Notes: generated by a model from the sequence alone, not told the origin. 64,000 nt of DNA from Parasphingorhabdus litoris DSM 22379 (GCF_020906275.1 NZ_CP086727.1:3465001-3529000); one strand, 5' to 3'; shown: positions 25,073 to 34,566, counted from the stretch's first letter. A program made the numbers and translations.

Positions 25073-26845
25073 ATGCGCCGGGGACGTTTCACACTATTGG
25101 TTTCACTATCGGCACTGGCGCTCAGCACACCGCTCCATGCGCAGGAAGGCGACAATCAGAAATCATCGCAGCTGCATCAGATTATTGACGAATATTGGGC
25201 CTATAATCTGGAACAATATCCCGAATTTGCGTCCTCACTGGGCGTCGACGATCCTGATGGCCGGGTCAGCGACTACAGCCTGGAGGGGGAAGACAAAAGA
25301 GTGGAGAAAGCCAAGAGCTGGCTAAGCCGGCTCGACGGGATTGATCAAAACAGCCTGTCCGAAGATGATAAAACCAATTTTGGTATTCTTCGCCGCAGCC
25401 TGGCCGAGCAAGTCGAGGCCAGCACTTATGGCCAGAGGACAATCAATTTCACCAATCGGGGTGGCTGGCATCAAAGCTTTGCGAGCATGCAAAACAACCT
25501 GCCCTTTCGCAACGCACAGGATTACCAGACCTATATCAACAGACTGAAAAAATATGGCACTGTTCACAAACAGTCGCTCTCGGTCGCCGATCAGGCGCTG
25601 AAAGGCGGTTATGTTCAGCCATGCGTTTCGATGGTCGGCTATGAAACCAGCATTTCCGGATTGATCAAAGAAGATCCCAAGGAATCACGCTTCTTTGATC
25701 CGTTTGAACGCACCAAACCTGAAAGCATTGATCAGGCGAGTTTTGACAAGCTCGCCGCAAGCGCCGCCGATACAATCAGCACGGTGATCAACCCGGCGCT
25801 GAAAGAACATCTCGACTGGTATAACACCCAATATGCGCCCAATTGCGCCAAAGAACCCGGTGTGTCGGCACAGCCCGGCGGCGACAAATATTATAATTTC
25901 CGCATTCGCCAGATGACGACCACCGAAAAGACAGCGGATGAGATTCACAATATCGGCCTGTCCGAGGTAGCCCGCATCCGCGCCGAGATGGTCGAGGTTG
26001 CTAAAAAGGCAGGGTTTGAGACGCGCGAGGCTTTCATTGAGGATCTGCGCACAAATCCCAAATATTATGCGAAGACGCCCGAAGAGCTGATGGAGAAAGT
26101 CGCCCGAGTTACGAAACTCATTGATGGCAAAATGCCTTCGATTATCGGCAAGCTTGCCCGCCTGCCCTATGGAATTAAGGAAATCCCAGCGGAAACAGCG
26201 GAAGGCACGACCACCGCTTATTATAATCCGGGATCACCGGACGTCGGCATTGCCGGTTTCTACTATGTCAACACGTCCAAGCTGGATCAGCGGCCCTTTT
26301 GGGAAATACCGGCGCTGAGTGTTCATGAAGCCGTGCCGGGCCACCATATGCAAATTGCGCTGCAGCAGGAGCTCGACATGCCCGACTTCCGCAAATATGG
26401 CGCGTTTTTTACCGCCTTTGTTGAAGGTTGGGGCCTCTATTCCGAACGACTGGGTATTGAGATGGGGCTCTATGATACGCCGGCAAAAGATATGGGCCGC
26501 CTATCCTATGAAATGTGGCGCGCCACACGGTTGGTGGTGGATACCGGTATCCATTCAAAGGGCTGGAGCAAGCAGCACGCGATTGATTTCATGACCGATA
26601 ATACAGCCCTGAGCACCGCCAATATAGAGGCAGAAGTGAATCGTTACATCAGCTGGCCCGGCCAAGCACTGGCCTATAAAATGGGCGAGCTGAAAATCCG
26701 TGAACTGCGCACCAAGGCAACCGAGGAACTCGGCTCAAAATTTGACCTGCGCGAATTTCATGACGTGGTGCTCGGCCAAGGCGCCGTGCCGCTTGATATA
26801 TTGGAAGCGCAAGTAAATCGCTGGATCGCGAGCAAGAAAGGCTAA
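25073..26845 (+). CDS. Secreted DUF885-family metallopeptidase-like protein
   Basis: The 590-residue product has a signal peptide (cut after LHAQ, about residue 24) behind an AGGAGG ribosome site placed before ATG 25073. The DUF885 core is recognised by ALSVHEAVPGHHMQIALQQE, an HExxxGHH zinc-site variant, and by FVEGWGLYSERLG. Length is typical. Members are believed to be zinc carboxypeptidase-like enzymes acting on peptides in the periplasm, though few are characterised. It is monocistronic. Confidence 0.85.
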   Translation: MRRGRFTLLVSLSALALSTPLHAQEGDNQKSSQLHQIIDEYWAYNLEQYPEFASSLGVDDPDGRVSDYSLEGEDKRVEKAKSWLSRLDGIDQNSLSEDDKTNFGILRRSLAEQVEASTYGQRTINFTNRGGWHQSFASMQNNLPFRNAQDYQTYINRLKKYGTVHKQSLSVADQALKGGYVQPCVSMVGYETSISGLIKEDPKESRFFDPFERTKPESIDQASFDKLAASAADTISTVINPALKEHLDWYNTQYAPNCAKEPGVSAQPGGDKYYNFRIRQMTTTEKTADEIHNIGLSEVARIRAEMVEVAKKAGFETREAFIEDLRTNPKYYAKTPEELMEKVARVTKLIDGKMPSIIGKLARLPYGIKEIPAETAEGTTTAYYNPGSPDVGIAGFYYVNTSKLDQRPFWEIPALSVHEAVPGHHMQIALQQELDMPDFRKYGAFFTAFVEGWGLYSERLGIEMGLYDTPAKDMGRLSYEMWRATRLVVDTGIHSKGWSKQHAIDFMTDNTALSTANIEAEVNRYISWPGQALAYKMGELKIRELRTKATEELGSKFDLREFHDVVLGQGAVPLDILEAQVNRWIASKKG

Positions 26846-26883
26846 GTTTCTAGTGCTCCGCACCTGATGCGAAGCACTATAGA

Positions 26884-27534
26884 CTATTCGTCATCCGTAG
26901 GAACAGGCGGCGGTGTTTCGTCAGCGCCGGGCGGCACAGCCAACTCATTATCGGCGCGCGTCTCGGCCTTTTCTGCTTCCAAAGCCGCAGCGTCCTGTGC
27001 TTCCAGCCGCGCGCGCGCTTCGGCAGCGCCAGCTTCACGGGCTTCACGCTGCGCTTCAATTTCGCGCAGCCGTTCTTCGACCGCTTCGGCTTCCTCGTCG
27101 ATCCGGGCGAGCCGTTTCTGGCGCTCTTCCTCGATCAAACGGCCCCAGTTGACGGTATCGTCCTGTGCTTTTTCAGCATAAGCCTGAGTCAACAAGCGCT
27201 GTGTACAACCGGTGAAACCGCCTGCGCCAGTAGGGGAACAGCTTTGTGTCCCACTTTTGCCAACATATTCATACGAGCGGACACGTTCCGCCCATGCGTC
27301 ATTTTTCGGGTTATTGGGATCCGCCCGCAATGTTTCAGGAATCCGATAGCGTTCCGACTCATCCTTGCGTGCACATACGACAATCTCACCATCGGTGCTT
27401 TGCGGACAGGGATCATCACCATAAATCACGAGCTGATTGACCCGGTCGCCGCCTTCATCCTGCGCTAATGCGGGGGTTGCGATCATACCGGCTGCAAGCA
27501 GCAGTGGTGCGGAAAAAAGAGCGGTTTTAGTCAT
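26884..27534 (-). CDS. Secreted protein with Cys motifs and a C-terminal coiled coil
   Basis: The 216-residue product starts at ATG 27534. It has a signal peptide (cut after TPALAQ, about residue 25), a globular part with Cys in DPCPQST, IVVCARKDE and TGCTQRLL, then a long charged helix. That helix (about residues 130-190, EERQKRLARIDEEAEAVEER and onward) is a probable coiled coil. The tail is acidic and proline-rich. Similar proteins occur in sphingomonads without an assigned function. It follows coq7 on the same strand by 71 bp. Confidence 0.75.
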   Translation of the reverse strand: MTKTALFSAPLLLAAGMIATPALAQDEGGDRVNQLVIYGDDPCPQSTDGEIVVCARKDESERYRIPETLRADPNNPKNDAWAERVRSYEYVGKSGTQSCSPTGAGGFTGCTQRLLTQAYAEKAQDDTVNWGRLIEEERQKRLARIDEEAEAVEERLREIEAQREAREAGAAEARARLEAQDAAALEAEKAETRADNELAVPPGADETPPPVPTDDE

Positions 27535-27605
27535 GAAATTCCTTTGCCAGCGACTGAATGAACCCGCGCTGAAGAGCAATAATCCAGTGAGAGCCGTTTG
27601 ACCAA

Positions 27606-28145
27606 CTAAATCCGCTTGGAGAGCCCTATCGCCACCTTGCACCCCAGCCGGATGGCTGCGCTTAACACAGGATAGCCCGGCGTCTCTTCGGCACCGGATT
27701 CTATCGCTGTCTGCTTATGCTCAAGCTCTTCTTCGCGAAACTCCGCAATCTTACTGAGCAGCTCGGGCTCATCTTCGGATTCCAGCTGTTCCATCTGTTC
27801 TTGATAGTGCAGGTCAATTTCGGTCTCGACGGCGGCTGTGCAAGCCATGGCAGCTCGCGGCCCCATGATCGCTGTGCCCGCGCCCAGCGCATAGCCAGCC
27901 ACTTTCCAGAACGGCTGCAATATTGTGGGGCGAACATTGCGCTCGACAATCATCCGGTCAAACGCATCAAGATGGCGCTGCTCCTGCTCGGCCATATGAT
28001 GGATCGCGCTGCTATCAGGAGCATCGTCACCCATGACTGCGAGCTGACCTTTATAGATTTGCGCCGCACCATATTCACCGGCCTGATTGACCCGGATCAT
28101 CGAGGCGATATCCGGCTTTTCTTTGCCCAATGTTTCTTCAGCCAT
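27606..28145 (-). CDS. coq7: Demethoxyubiquinone hydroxylase (COQ7 family)
   Basis: The 179-residue diiron enzyme hydroxylates demethoxyubiquinone, the penultimate step of ubiquinone synthesis, just before the UbiG methylation. The N-terminus MIRVNQAGEYGA is diagnostic. Iron ligands appear as Glu24, ExxH at 55-58, VETEI and EEELEH (second ExxH). The start ATG 28145 overlaps the dsbB stop by one base (TGATG), so it is translationally coupled to dsbB and probably to ctpA upstream. Confidence 0.93.
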   Translation of the reverse strand: MAEETLGKEKPDIASMIRVNQAGEYGAAQIYKGQLAVMGDDAPDSSAIHHMAEQEQRHLDAFDRMIVERNVRPTILQPFWKVAGYALGAGTAIMGPRAAMACTAAVETEIDLHYQEQMEQLESEDEPELLSKIAEFREEELEHKQTAIESGAEETPGYPVLSAAIRLGCKVAIGLSKRI

Positions 28146-28636
28146 CACACGTCCTTTCGGCCCATTGCCATCAGGACCAAGATGAGGATCGCGCCGCCGA
28201 CAGACAAGAGGAAATTATAACCCGCCAGGGAAATACCAAAAAGCGACCAGGGCGCGACATCGCAGCGCACAAGCGGCGCATTCATAATCGAATCCAGCAT
28301 ATCGCCGCCCGCCGGCACGGTGGTTGCGCAAGCCGTTATCCCTTCCCACCAGCCATATTCAACACCGGCATGAAAGCCGCCGATCAACCCGCTGATCAAT
28401 ATGCCTATTGCGGCAAGAAATATGAAAGAAGCTGGCCCCAACAATCCTGACCAGTTCCGCTGACCGGCAATGATGCCGCCCAGTGCGAAGAAAAAGGCAG
28501 CCCAATGCGGCCAGCGCTGCCACAGGCACATTTCGCAGGGATAAAGGCCAAAGACATATTGGCTGATCAAAGCCCCGCCGAGCAAAGAGCCGGGAATGAT
28601 CAGAGACAGCCATAAGGCTGCACGAGAAAAGGCCAT
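28145..28636 (-). CDS. dsbB: Disulfide bond formation protein B (DsbB family)
   Basis: The 163-residue four-helix membrane protein reoxidises periplasmic DsbA with ubiquinone. The first periplasmic cysteine pair is C34-x-x-C37 (CEMCLWQR) and the second is C103 and C125. The four membrane segments are at about 10-30, 42-58, 68-88 and 135-155. It sits directly between ctpA and the ubiquinone gene coq7 in a minus-strand operon, which matches its need for quinone. Confidence 0.9.
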   Translation of the reverse strand: MAFSRAALWLSLIIPGSLLGGALISQYVFGLYPCEMCLWQRWPHWAAFFFALGGIIAGQRNWSGLLGPASFIFLAAIGILISGLIGGFHAGVEYGWWEGITACATTVPAGGDMLDSIMNAPLVRCDVAPWSLFGISLAGYNFLLSVGGAILILVLMAMGRKDV

Positions 28637-28646
28637 ATCCGGCTTC

Positions 28647-30011
28647 CTAGTTTTTGGCGGTTACCGCTTTCGCTGACTTTTTGGCAGACGCCTTGTTCAT
28701 CGCCACTTTCAGGCCTTCTGGCCCCAGTCGCCCGATAGTCTGCAAGGCATAGTGTAGTTGAAAATCTTCAATGCCTTCTTTTTCAAGCTCATCAGCCGTT
28801 TGCGTGAAACGTGGATCGTCCTTGGTGTCTTCTTCCAGCACATCATCTTCCAACTTCACTTCGTTGATGAGATGTTTGCGCAAATCAGATTCACGGAACC
28901 GCGGACGGGTCTTGTAGTCCGGGTCAGACAATTGCGGTACGATGATATCCGGCTCAATCCCGCCTTCCTGCACCGACTTGCCAGACGGCGTGTAATAGCG
29001 TGCTGTCGTCAAACGCAGCGCAGAGGTATTGGAGAGCGGCAACAATGTCTGCACTGACCCTTTACCAAAGCTGCGCTCACCCATCACCAGGCCGCGATGA
29101 TGGTCCTGCAGCGCACCGGCCACAATTTCCGATGCCGAAGCCGAGCCCGCGTCGATCAGGACGATGACCGGCAGACCATTGGCCGCATCGCCGCCTTTCG
29201 CGAAGTAGCGCTCAATATCCGACTTGCCGCGACCACGTTGTGAGACGATCTCGCCGCGGGACAGGAATACGTCAGAAACACTGACCGCCTCATCGAGCAG
29301 CCCGCCCGGATTGGAACGCATATCCAGAACATAGCCCAGTGGTTTTCTGCCCAGTGATTTGTCAATGGCGACAATGGCCGCTTTCACATCCGCACCGGTA
29401 TCGTTCGAGAAACTGGTAATGCTGATCACACCGACCTTGTCTTTCACTTCCCAGTTGACCGGTTTAAGATCAATGACAGCACGGTTCATCGAGACATCAA
29501 ACGGTTTGTCCCGCCCTGGCCGGACGATGGTAAGTTTGATCGGGGAACCGGGCTTGCCGCGCATTTCTTCCACCGCTTCATCAAGCGATCCACCGTAGAT
29601 CAGCGAACCATCAATATGCGTGATATAGTCGCCAGCCTTCACACCCGCCTTATCTGCCGGTGTGTCTTTGAACGGAGCGATGACCTTCACCGCACCATCT
29701 TCCATAGTCACAGAGAGACCAAGGCCGCCATAATTGCCATCTGTCTGCGTCCGCAAATTCTCAAAATCGCGTGCATCGAGAAAGCTGCTATGCGGATCGA
29801 GGCTGCCAAGCATGCCATTAATCGCGCCTTTGATCAGGTCTGCGTCATCCACTTGGTCGACATAATCCGTCCGTACCCGGTCAAATACGCTCATAAATTG
29901 TTCCATCTCGCGATAGGTATTCGCATCAACCGCGGAAATGGCAGAGGTGGTTGCTGGCAACAATGCAACGGTCAATACCAGAGCTGTGGCTTGCAAAAAT
30001 GGCTTTTTCAT
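28647..30011 (-). CDS. ctpA: C-terminal processing protease CtpA (S41 family)
   Basis: The 454-residue periplasmic serine protease has a signal peptide (about 1-27), a PDZ domain (about 85-170) and the S41 catalytic domain. Ser292 in GSASASEI and Lys317 in FGKGSVQ form the Ser-Lys dyad; their 25-residue spacing equals that of E. coli Prc. A lysine-alanine-rich tail ends the protein. It heads the ctpA-dsbB-coq7 operon. CtpA enzymes trim C-termini of envelope proteins such as cell-wall hydrolases, several of which are encoded nearby. Confidence 0.95.
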   Translation of the reverse strand: MKKPFLQATALVLTVALLPATTSAISAVDANTYREMEQFMSVFDRVRTDYVDQVDDADLIKGAINGMLGSLDPHSSFLDARDFENLRTQTDGNYGGLGLSVTMEDGAVKVIAPFKDTPADKAGVKAGDYITHIDGSLIYGGSLDEAVEEMRGKPGSPIKLTIVRPGRDKPFDVSMNRAVIDLKPVNWEVKDKVGVISITSFSNDTGADVKAAIVAIDKSLGRKPLGYVLDMRSNPGGLLDEAVSVSDVFLSRGEIVSQRGRGKSDIERYFAKGGDAANGLPVIVLIDAGSASASEIVAGALQDHHRGLVMGERSFGKGSVQTLLPLSNTSALRLTTARYYTPSGKSVQEGGIEPDIIVPQLSDPDYKTRPRFRESDLRKHLINEVKLEDDVLEEDTKDDPRFTQTADELEKEGIEDFQLHYALQTIGRLGPEGLKVAMNKASAKKSAKAVTAKN

Positions 30012-30065
30012 AAGTGGAGTCCTGTGAATCTCAATAATCGCGAATATAGGCGCGAAACAGTGATA

Positions 30066-30314
30066 ATGCCAAGGACCTTAACCAACTATGACGATACAGC
30101 GCTTTCCTACACTCTCTGCGCTGTGGTAATTTCAGCGTGGCTCTGTCTCAATTTTGCATATCAATCGGCGTCTGTCACGTTTCCAACTGGCACAGTTCAA
30201 CACAGCGTTGCTCCTCAGAAAAACATCTGTGAACTGTGTGAACTTTGGAATCCGGAGCCGGACCCCAGCTGCAGCGATGGCACGACAAATCGCTGCGCCA
30301 AAAAGGCCCAATAG
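30066..30314 (+). CDS. Possible small membrane-anchored Cys-rich protein
   Basis: An 82-residue frame from ATG 30066 has one hydrophobic segment (about 14-30, TLCAVVISAWLCLNFAY). Behind it lies a short extracytoplasmic-looking tail with CELCELW and two more cysteines, SCSDGTTNRC. No family is recognised and the ribosome site is weak. It lies in the gap between ctpA and bactofilin, on the opposite strand to both, where no other feature explains the sequence. Confidence 0.35.
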   Translation: MPRTLTNYDDTALSYTLCAVVISAWLCLNFAYQSASVTFPTGTVQHSVAPQKNICELCELWNPEPDPSCSDGTTNRCAKKAQ

Positions 30315-30354
30315 GACTGTGTAAATTTTGTGAACTTCGCCGGAAAAGCGCCAG

Positions 30355-30855
30355 TTAGGCGGCTTTATCGTCCGGCGTCAGTTCCAATGGTGGCGATTTT
30401 TTTGCCATATCCACGGTGGTCTTTGCCAGATTAGGCGACTTTGCGCTCTTATGCTTGAACTTGCCGTCGACATGACCGCCTTGCTCAATGGTGACATTTT
30501 CATAAGACACGTCGCCGCCAATGCGCGCGCTGGAGCTGATAACCAGATCGCCAGCTTCGATGGAGCCTTCTACTGCGCCCGACAGGCTGGCATTCTGAGC
30601 TACGATCGCGCCCTGAATCTTGCTGGATGGTCCCTGAACAAGCGACAGGCATCTGATGTCGCCAATGACTTCGCCGTCAATATGGAGGTCAACTTTGGCT
30701 TCGATATTGCCGGTGATTACAATGCCGTCTCCGATGATGGAGAAGCTTGATCCGTTGCTTGCACTGCTTCTAGCCACGGCTGGAGCCTGACTTTTCGGCA
30801 CGCTTCTTTGGTGCGTTTGTTCGCTGTCTTGCGACGGCTTGGATTTTGAGAACAT
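30355..30855 (-). CDS. Bactofilin (DUF583 polymer-forming cytoskeletal protein)
   Basis: The 166-residue protein has a polar N-terminal tail and a beta-helical bactofilin core (about 40-135) beginning SIIGDGIVITGNIEAKVDLHIDGEVIGDI. Right-handed beta-helix repeats continue through GAVEGSIEAGDLVISSSARIGGDVSYENVTIEQG. Bactofilins polymerise without nucleotide and organise local cell-wall synthesis or curvature. The first 86 bases overlap the 3' end of the M23 peptidase gene upstream in another frame, an arrangement reported for bactofilin-LmdC pairs in alphaproteobacteria. Confidence 0.92.
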   Translation of the reverse strand: MFSKSKPSQDSEQTHQRSVPKSQAPAVARSSASNGSSFSIIGDGIVITGNIEAKVDLHIDGEVIGDIRCLSLVQGPSSKIQGAIVAQNASLSGAVEGSIEAGDLVISSSARIGGDVSYENVTIEQGGHVDGKFKHKSAKSPNLAKTTVDMAKKSPPLELTPDDKAA

Positions 30856-31966
30856 CTGTATTCGCCTCCAGAAATGGTCGGGGGTTCACCGCTTTGCCGT
30901 TCAGTCGCACTTCAAAATGAAGATGTGTACCAGTCGATCGTCCAGTGCTTCCCATAGCCCCCACTTGTAATCCTTGTTTCACTTTTTGACCAGTGGTCAC
31001 ATGAATTTTAGAAAGATGCGCATAGCGCGTCATCAGGCCATTGCCATGTGTAATTTCCACCGTTTTGCCATAGCCAGATTTCCATCCGGCATAGCTGATC
31101 GTACCACCTGCCGCTGACAGTATCGGCTGACCATGCGGTCCTTTGAAATCAATCCCACTGTGCATCGCGCCGCGGCCTGAAAATGGGTCGCGGCGATAGC
31201 CATAGCCGCTTGACATCATGCTGATGTCGGCTGGCATGGCCGATGGGATGGTCAGCAACGTACGCTCTAGCTGATCCATGCGCAGCAGCGCGTTATTCAG
31301 GCGCTCAAGCGTTGGGTGCAGTTCCTTTTCGTCCTCTCCAAAAAACGGAATATAAGGACCACCAACGGCCTCGTTCGACAGAGCAGCTAGTTTTTCGGGA
31401 TTAAGCCCGAATTTGCGAATCGCGGCTTCGGCGCGGGCTGTACGTTTCATCGCCGCCGCCGTCAGCCTGTGTGCAAAGGCGATTTGGCGGGCTTCGAGCC
31501 GCGCAAGCTCTGCAGCTTCTGGAAAGGCCGCGCTAATTTTCTTTGTATTTTCAGAAAGTTGATTTTCTGTTTCGGTCAGACCTTCGGCTTCAGTGCCGGT
31601 TTCGTCGCCAATAAATTGCTGGGTTATCTGTTCGATTGCTTCCTGACGCTGGATCAAATCTTGGGCGACGCCATCGATCGATTTTTTATATTCAGCAACC
31701 CGGCTTTCGCTGCTGTTAACGGCAGCTTCTTTTTCCGCGAGCGCCATTCGCTCGCTCGTCACCGTCAATTGATTGATCGTCATCGCCAATGTGAACACTA
31801 GCCAAAGGCCAATGACGGCCGTGACGCCAATCGCAACGCGTTTTTGCAATTTGCCAGAAATGGTAAGGAACCGGACCTGTCCGTTAGCGCGCATAAAAAA
31901 TTCGCGATCTGTGAACATATGATCCAAACGGGCAAACAGCCCTTCCTTGGTTTTGTGATTATGCAT
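30770..31966 (-). CDS. M23 endopeptidase with N-terminal membrane anchor (LmdC-like)
   Basis: The 398-residue protein has a cytoplasmic N-terminus, one membrane segment (about 46-66), a periplasmic coiled-coil region (about 75-150) and a C-terminal LytM/M23 domain. The zinc-site motifs HSGIDFKGPHGQPI and HLHFEVRLNG are intact, so it should be an active peptidoglycan endopeptidase. Its 3' end overlaps the bactofilin start by 86 bases. In other alphaproteobacteria the bactofilin binds the cytoplasmic tail of such LmdC peptidases and positions them, and the same partnership is likely here. Confidence 0.9.
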   Translation of the reverse strand: MHNHKTKEGLFARLDHMFTDREFFMRANGQVRFLTISGKLQKRVAIGVTAVIGLWLVFTLAMTINQLTVTSERMALAEKEAAVNSSESRVAEYKKSIDGVAQDLIQRQEAIEQITQQFIGDETGTEAEGLTETENQLSENTKKISAAFPEAAELARLEARQIAFAHRLTAAAMKRTARAEAAIRKFGLNPEKLAALSNEAVGGPYIPFFGEDEKELHPTLERLNNALLRMDQLERTLLTIPSAMPADISMMSSGYGYRRDPFSGRGAMHSGIDFKGPHGQPILSAAGGTISYAGWKSGYGKTVEITHGNGLMTRYAHLSKIHVTTGQKVKQGLQVGAMGSTGRSTGTHLHFEVRLNGKAVNPRPFLEANTDVLKIQAVARQRTNAPKKRAEKSGSSRG

Positions 31967-32220
31967 GACCCGATTACTCTTACTAATCCCCGAAGCCGCG
32001 CTAGCAGAGGGTCGTTAACGGGGCGAATCCTCCGGACACGAGTCGTGACGAGTCGAAACAGGTCTGCGGTGAGCTGCAAAATTAATGTAAAATTAACCGA
32101 CGATAATGGTTTTTTTCGATTCGTTTGTGCGATTTATCACTTTCTCGGCAGTTTATTTTGACGTCAAATCGACTCCGATTTTTGCTTATATGAAAGGCAT
32201 AGCCGTGCTAGCATGATCGG

Positions 32221-33474
32221 ATGAGTGATCACCAGCAACTTATGACCGATATGGGCGAGCGAGCGCGCACCGCATTTGCCATCATGTCAGGTACAACAGA
32301 TGCCCAGAAATCTGCGGCTTTGATCGCTGCAGCGGCGCAACTGCGCGCCAGCCAGAAGTCGATATTGGCCGCCAATGTTCAGGATATGAACCAAGGCCGG
32401 AAGAATGGCCTCAGCGACGCCATGCTCGACCGTTTGATGATTGATGAAGGGCGACTTGACGCCATTGCGTCAGCGGTGGAGCAAGTGGCAAAACTGGATG
32501 ATCCGGTTGGCGCGGTTATCGACCGAAATCAGCGACCCAATGGTTTGATCATGGAGCGCGTACGCGTTCCCCTTGGCGTCATTGGGATCATTTATGAAAG
32601 CCGCCCCAATGTGACGGCAGATGCAGCGGCTTTGGGACTGCGGTCCGGCAATGCCGTCATTCTGCGCGGCGGGTCGGAAGCTATTGAAAGCAATCGCGCT
32701 ATTCACAAGGCAATGGTTGCCGGTGTGGTGGAAGCGGGCTTGCCAGAAGATGCGATCCAATTGGTTCAAACCACAGATCGCGGAGCTGTAGGCGCAATGT
32801 TGAAAGCCTCTGGCCTTATCGACATCATCATTCCGCGCGGTGGTAAATCCCTGGTCGCTCGGGTGCAGGAAGAGGCCCGCGTGCCGGTCCTCGCGCATCT
32901 CGACGGCATTTGTCACACCTATATCGGCAAGGCAGCGGATCAGGACAAAGCCATTGCCATAGCGGTGAATGCGAAAATGCGGCGCACAGGTGTTTGTGGG
33001 GCAATGGAAACATTGCTGATTGATCAGGATTATCCTGCGCCCGGCCCTTTGTTAAGAGCGCTACTCGACGAAGGATGCGAAGTTCGGGGGGATGACGCGA
33101 TCATGGAACTGGATCCCCGCACCGTCTCTGCTGAGACAGAGGATTGGAACACCGAGTATCTTGCTCCGATTGTATCTGCGCGCATGGTCAGTGGGATTGA
33201 TGAGGCGCTGACCCATATTGCCGAACATGGTTCCCACCATACGGATGTGGTTGTGACCGAAGATGAGGCAGTGGCCAACCAGTTCATACAGCGCGCTGAC
33301 AGTGCGATTGTCATGTGGAACGCCTCTAGCCAGTTTGCCGATGGCGGCGAATTTGGCCTCGGCGCCGAAATCGGTATTTCCACCGGCCGTCTGCACGCGC
33401 GCGGTCCTGTCGCGCTGGAAGGATTGACCACCTATAAATGGGTAGTGCGTGGAACCGGGCAGATTAGGCCTTGA
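32221..33474 (+). CDS. proA: Glutamate-5-semialdehyde dehydrogenase
   Basis: The 417-residue aldehyde dehydrogenase-fold enzyme reduces glutamyl-5-phosphate in proline synthesis. IYESRPNVTADAAALGLRSGNAVILRGG is the ProA signature, the catalytic Cys259 lies in RRTGVCGA, and STGRLHARGPVALEGLTTYKW ends the protein as usual. It is the first gene of a plus-strand run proA-(membrane protein)-nadD-rsfS-rlmH-EnvC-like in which neighbouring frames touch or overlap. Confidence 0.96.
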   Translation: MSDHQQLMTDMGERARTAFAIMSGTTDAQKSAALIAAAAQLRASQKSILAANVQDMNQGRKNGLSDAMLDRLMIDEGRLDAIASAVEQVAKLDDPVGAVIDRNQRPNGLIMERVRVPLGVIGIIYESRPNVTADAAALGLRSGNAVILRGGSEAIESNRAIHKAMVAGVVEAGLPEDAIQLVQTTDRGAVGAMLKASGLIDIIIPRGGKSLVARVQEEARVPVLAHLDGICHTYIGKAADQDKAIAIAVNAKMRRTGVCGAMETLLIDQDYPAPGPLLRALLDEGCEVRGDDAIMELDPRTVSAETEDWNTEYLAPIVSARMVSGIDEALTHIAEHGSHHTDVVVTEDEAVANQFIQRADSAIVMWNASSQFADGGEFGLGAEIGISTGRLHARGPVALEGLTTYKWVVRGTGQIRP

Positions 33475-33917
33475 TGTTTGCAACCTTGGACTTCGGACAA
33501 AAGCTACTGGCTGTCGGAGGGATATTGAGCCTGATCGCCAGCCTTCTGCATATCGGCGTGATTATTGGCGGTCCGGATTGGTATAGACTTTTTGGGGCGG
33601 GTGAAGACTTGGCGCAATTGGCAGAACAGGGGTCATTTTATCCGGCCCTCATAACTATTGGGATTGCTGCTGTTCTGGCAATTTGGGGCTGGTTTGCATT
33701 TGCTGGAGCGGGTTTGGTTTGGCAACCGCCGCTCTTGCGAACCGGTTTGATCATTATAAGCGCCATATATCTGGCGCGCGGGCTGGTAATATTGCCGATG
33801 GCTCTATTTGTTCCTGAGAAGATCAATAGTTTCGCCATCTGGAGTTCGCTTATTGTCATGATTTATGGACTTTTTTATGCGGCAGGTACTTGGAAAACTT
33901 GGTCGTCGCTGTCATGA
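33474..33917 (+). CDS. Small four-helix membrane protein, unknown function
   Basis: The 147-residue product has four hydrophobic segments (about 10-30, 58-78, 88-107, 120-140) with short loops. ATG 33474 overlaps the proA stop (TGATG). Its own stop overlaps the nadD start (ATGA), so it is translated from the same message as both. I recognise no family beyond a hypothetical integral membrane protein. Confidence 0.75.
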   Translation: MFATLDFGQKLLAVGGILSLIASLLHIGVIIGGPDWYRLFGAGEDLAQLAEQGSFYPALITIGIAAVLAIWGWFAFAGAGLVWQPPLLRTGLIIISAIYLARGLVILPMALFVPEKINSFAIWSSLIVMIYGLFYAAGTWKTWSSLS

Positions 33918-34555
33918 AAACCACTGGGCTTCTGGGCGGTTCTTTCAACCCTGCGCATGGCGCGCATCGATCAATTAGCCTGTTCGCGATGGAGGAATTG
34001 GCCCTCGATGAATTTTGGTGGCTTGTGTCGCCGGGTAATCCGTTGAAAGAGGGCTCAAAAGACATGGCACCGCTGCATGCGAGACTGGCATCAGCGCAAA
34101 AAATGACCCGGCGCAGCGCCATTAGGCCGACGGCTATCGAGCAGACGCTGGGTACGCGCTACACTTACGATACTCTTCGCGCGTTGGTTCGCCGCTATCC
34201 GAAACGGCAATTTGTGTGGATCATGGGAGCAGACAATCTGGCGCAATTTCACCGCTGGAAAGACTGGCGGAAAATAGCCCGTTTATTGCCGATTGCAGTT
34301 ATTGCGCGTCCCGGCTATGATGACGATGCTCTTGCGGCACCCGCAATGGCGTGGCTCCGGCGTTTCGTCCGGCCCGGTAGCCAGCGGATGAACTGGACTG
34401 AATGGAGTACGCCAGCGCTGACATTTTTGCGCTATCGTCCCGACCCCCGCTCGGCCACCGCGATCCGGATGGCCCGGCCCCATTGGCACCAACAATATGC
34501 AAATCACTGCGCTCGCGACGCCGTGACGCGTAAGCTGGTTTGTCAGACAGACTGA
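33914..34555 (+). CDS. nadD: Nicotinate-nucleotide adenylyltransferase
   Basis: The 213-residue enzyme makes deamido-NAD from nicotinate mononucleotide. GLLGGSFNPAHGAH near the start is the nucleotidyltransferase (T/H)xGH-type signature, and WIMGADNLAQFHRWKDW is typical of NadD. The C-terminal tail has the SATAIR motif. ATG 33914 overlaps the previous stop by 4 bases. It is followed by rsfS, the usual neighbour. Confidence 0.93.
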   Translation: MKTTGLLGGSFNPAHGAHRSISLFAMEELALDEFWWLVSPGNPLKEGSKDMAPLHARLASAQKMTRRSAIRPTAIEQTLGTRYTYDTLRALVRRYPKRQFVWIMGADNLAQFHRWKDWRKIARLLPIAVIARPGYDDDALAAPAMAWLRRFVRPGSQRMNWTEWSTPALTFLRYRPDPRSATAIRMARPHWHQQYANHCARDAVTRKLVCQTD

Positions 34556-34566
34556 TAGGATTTGAA

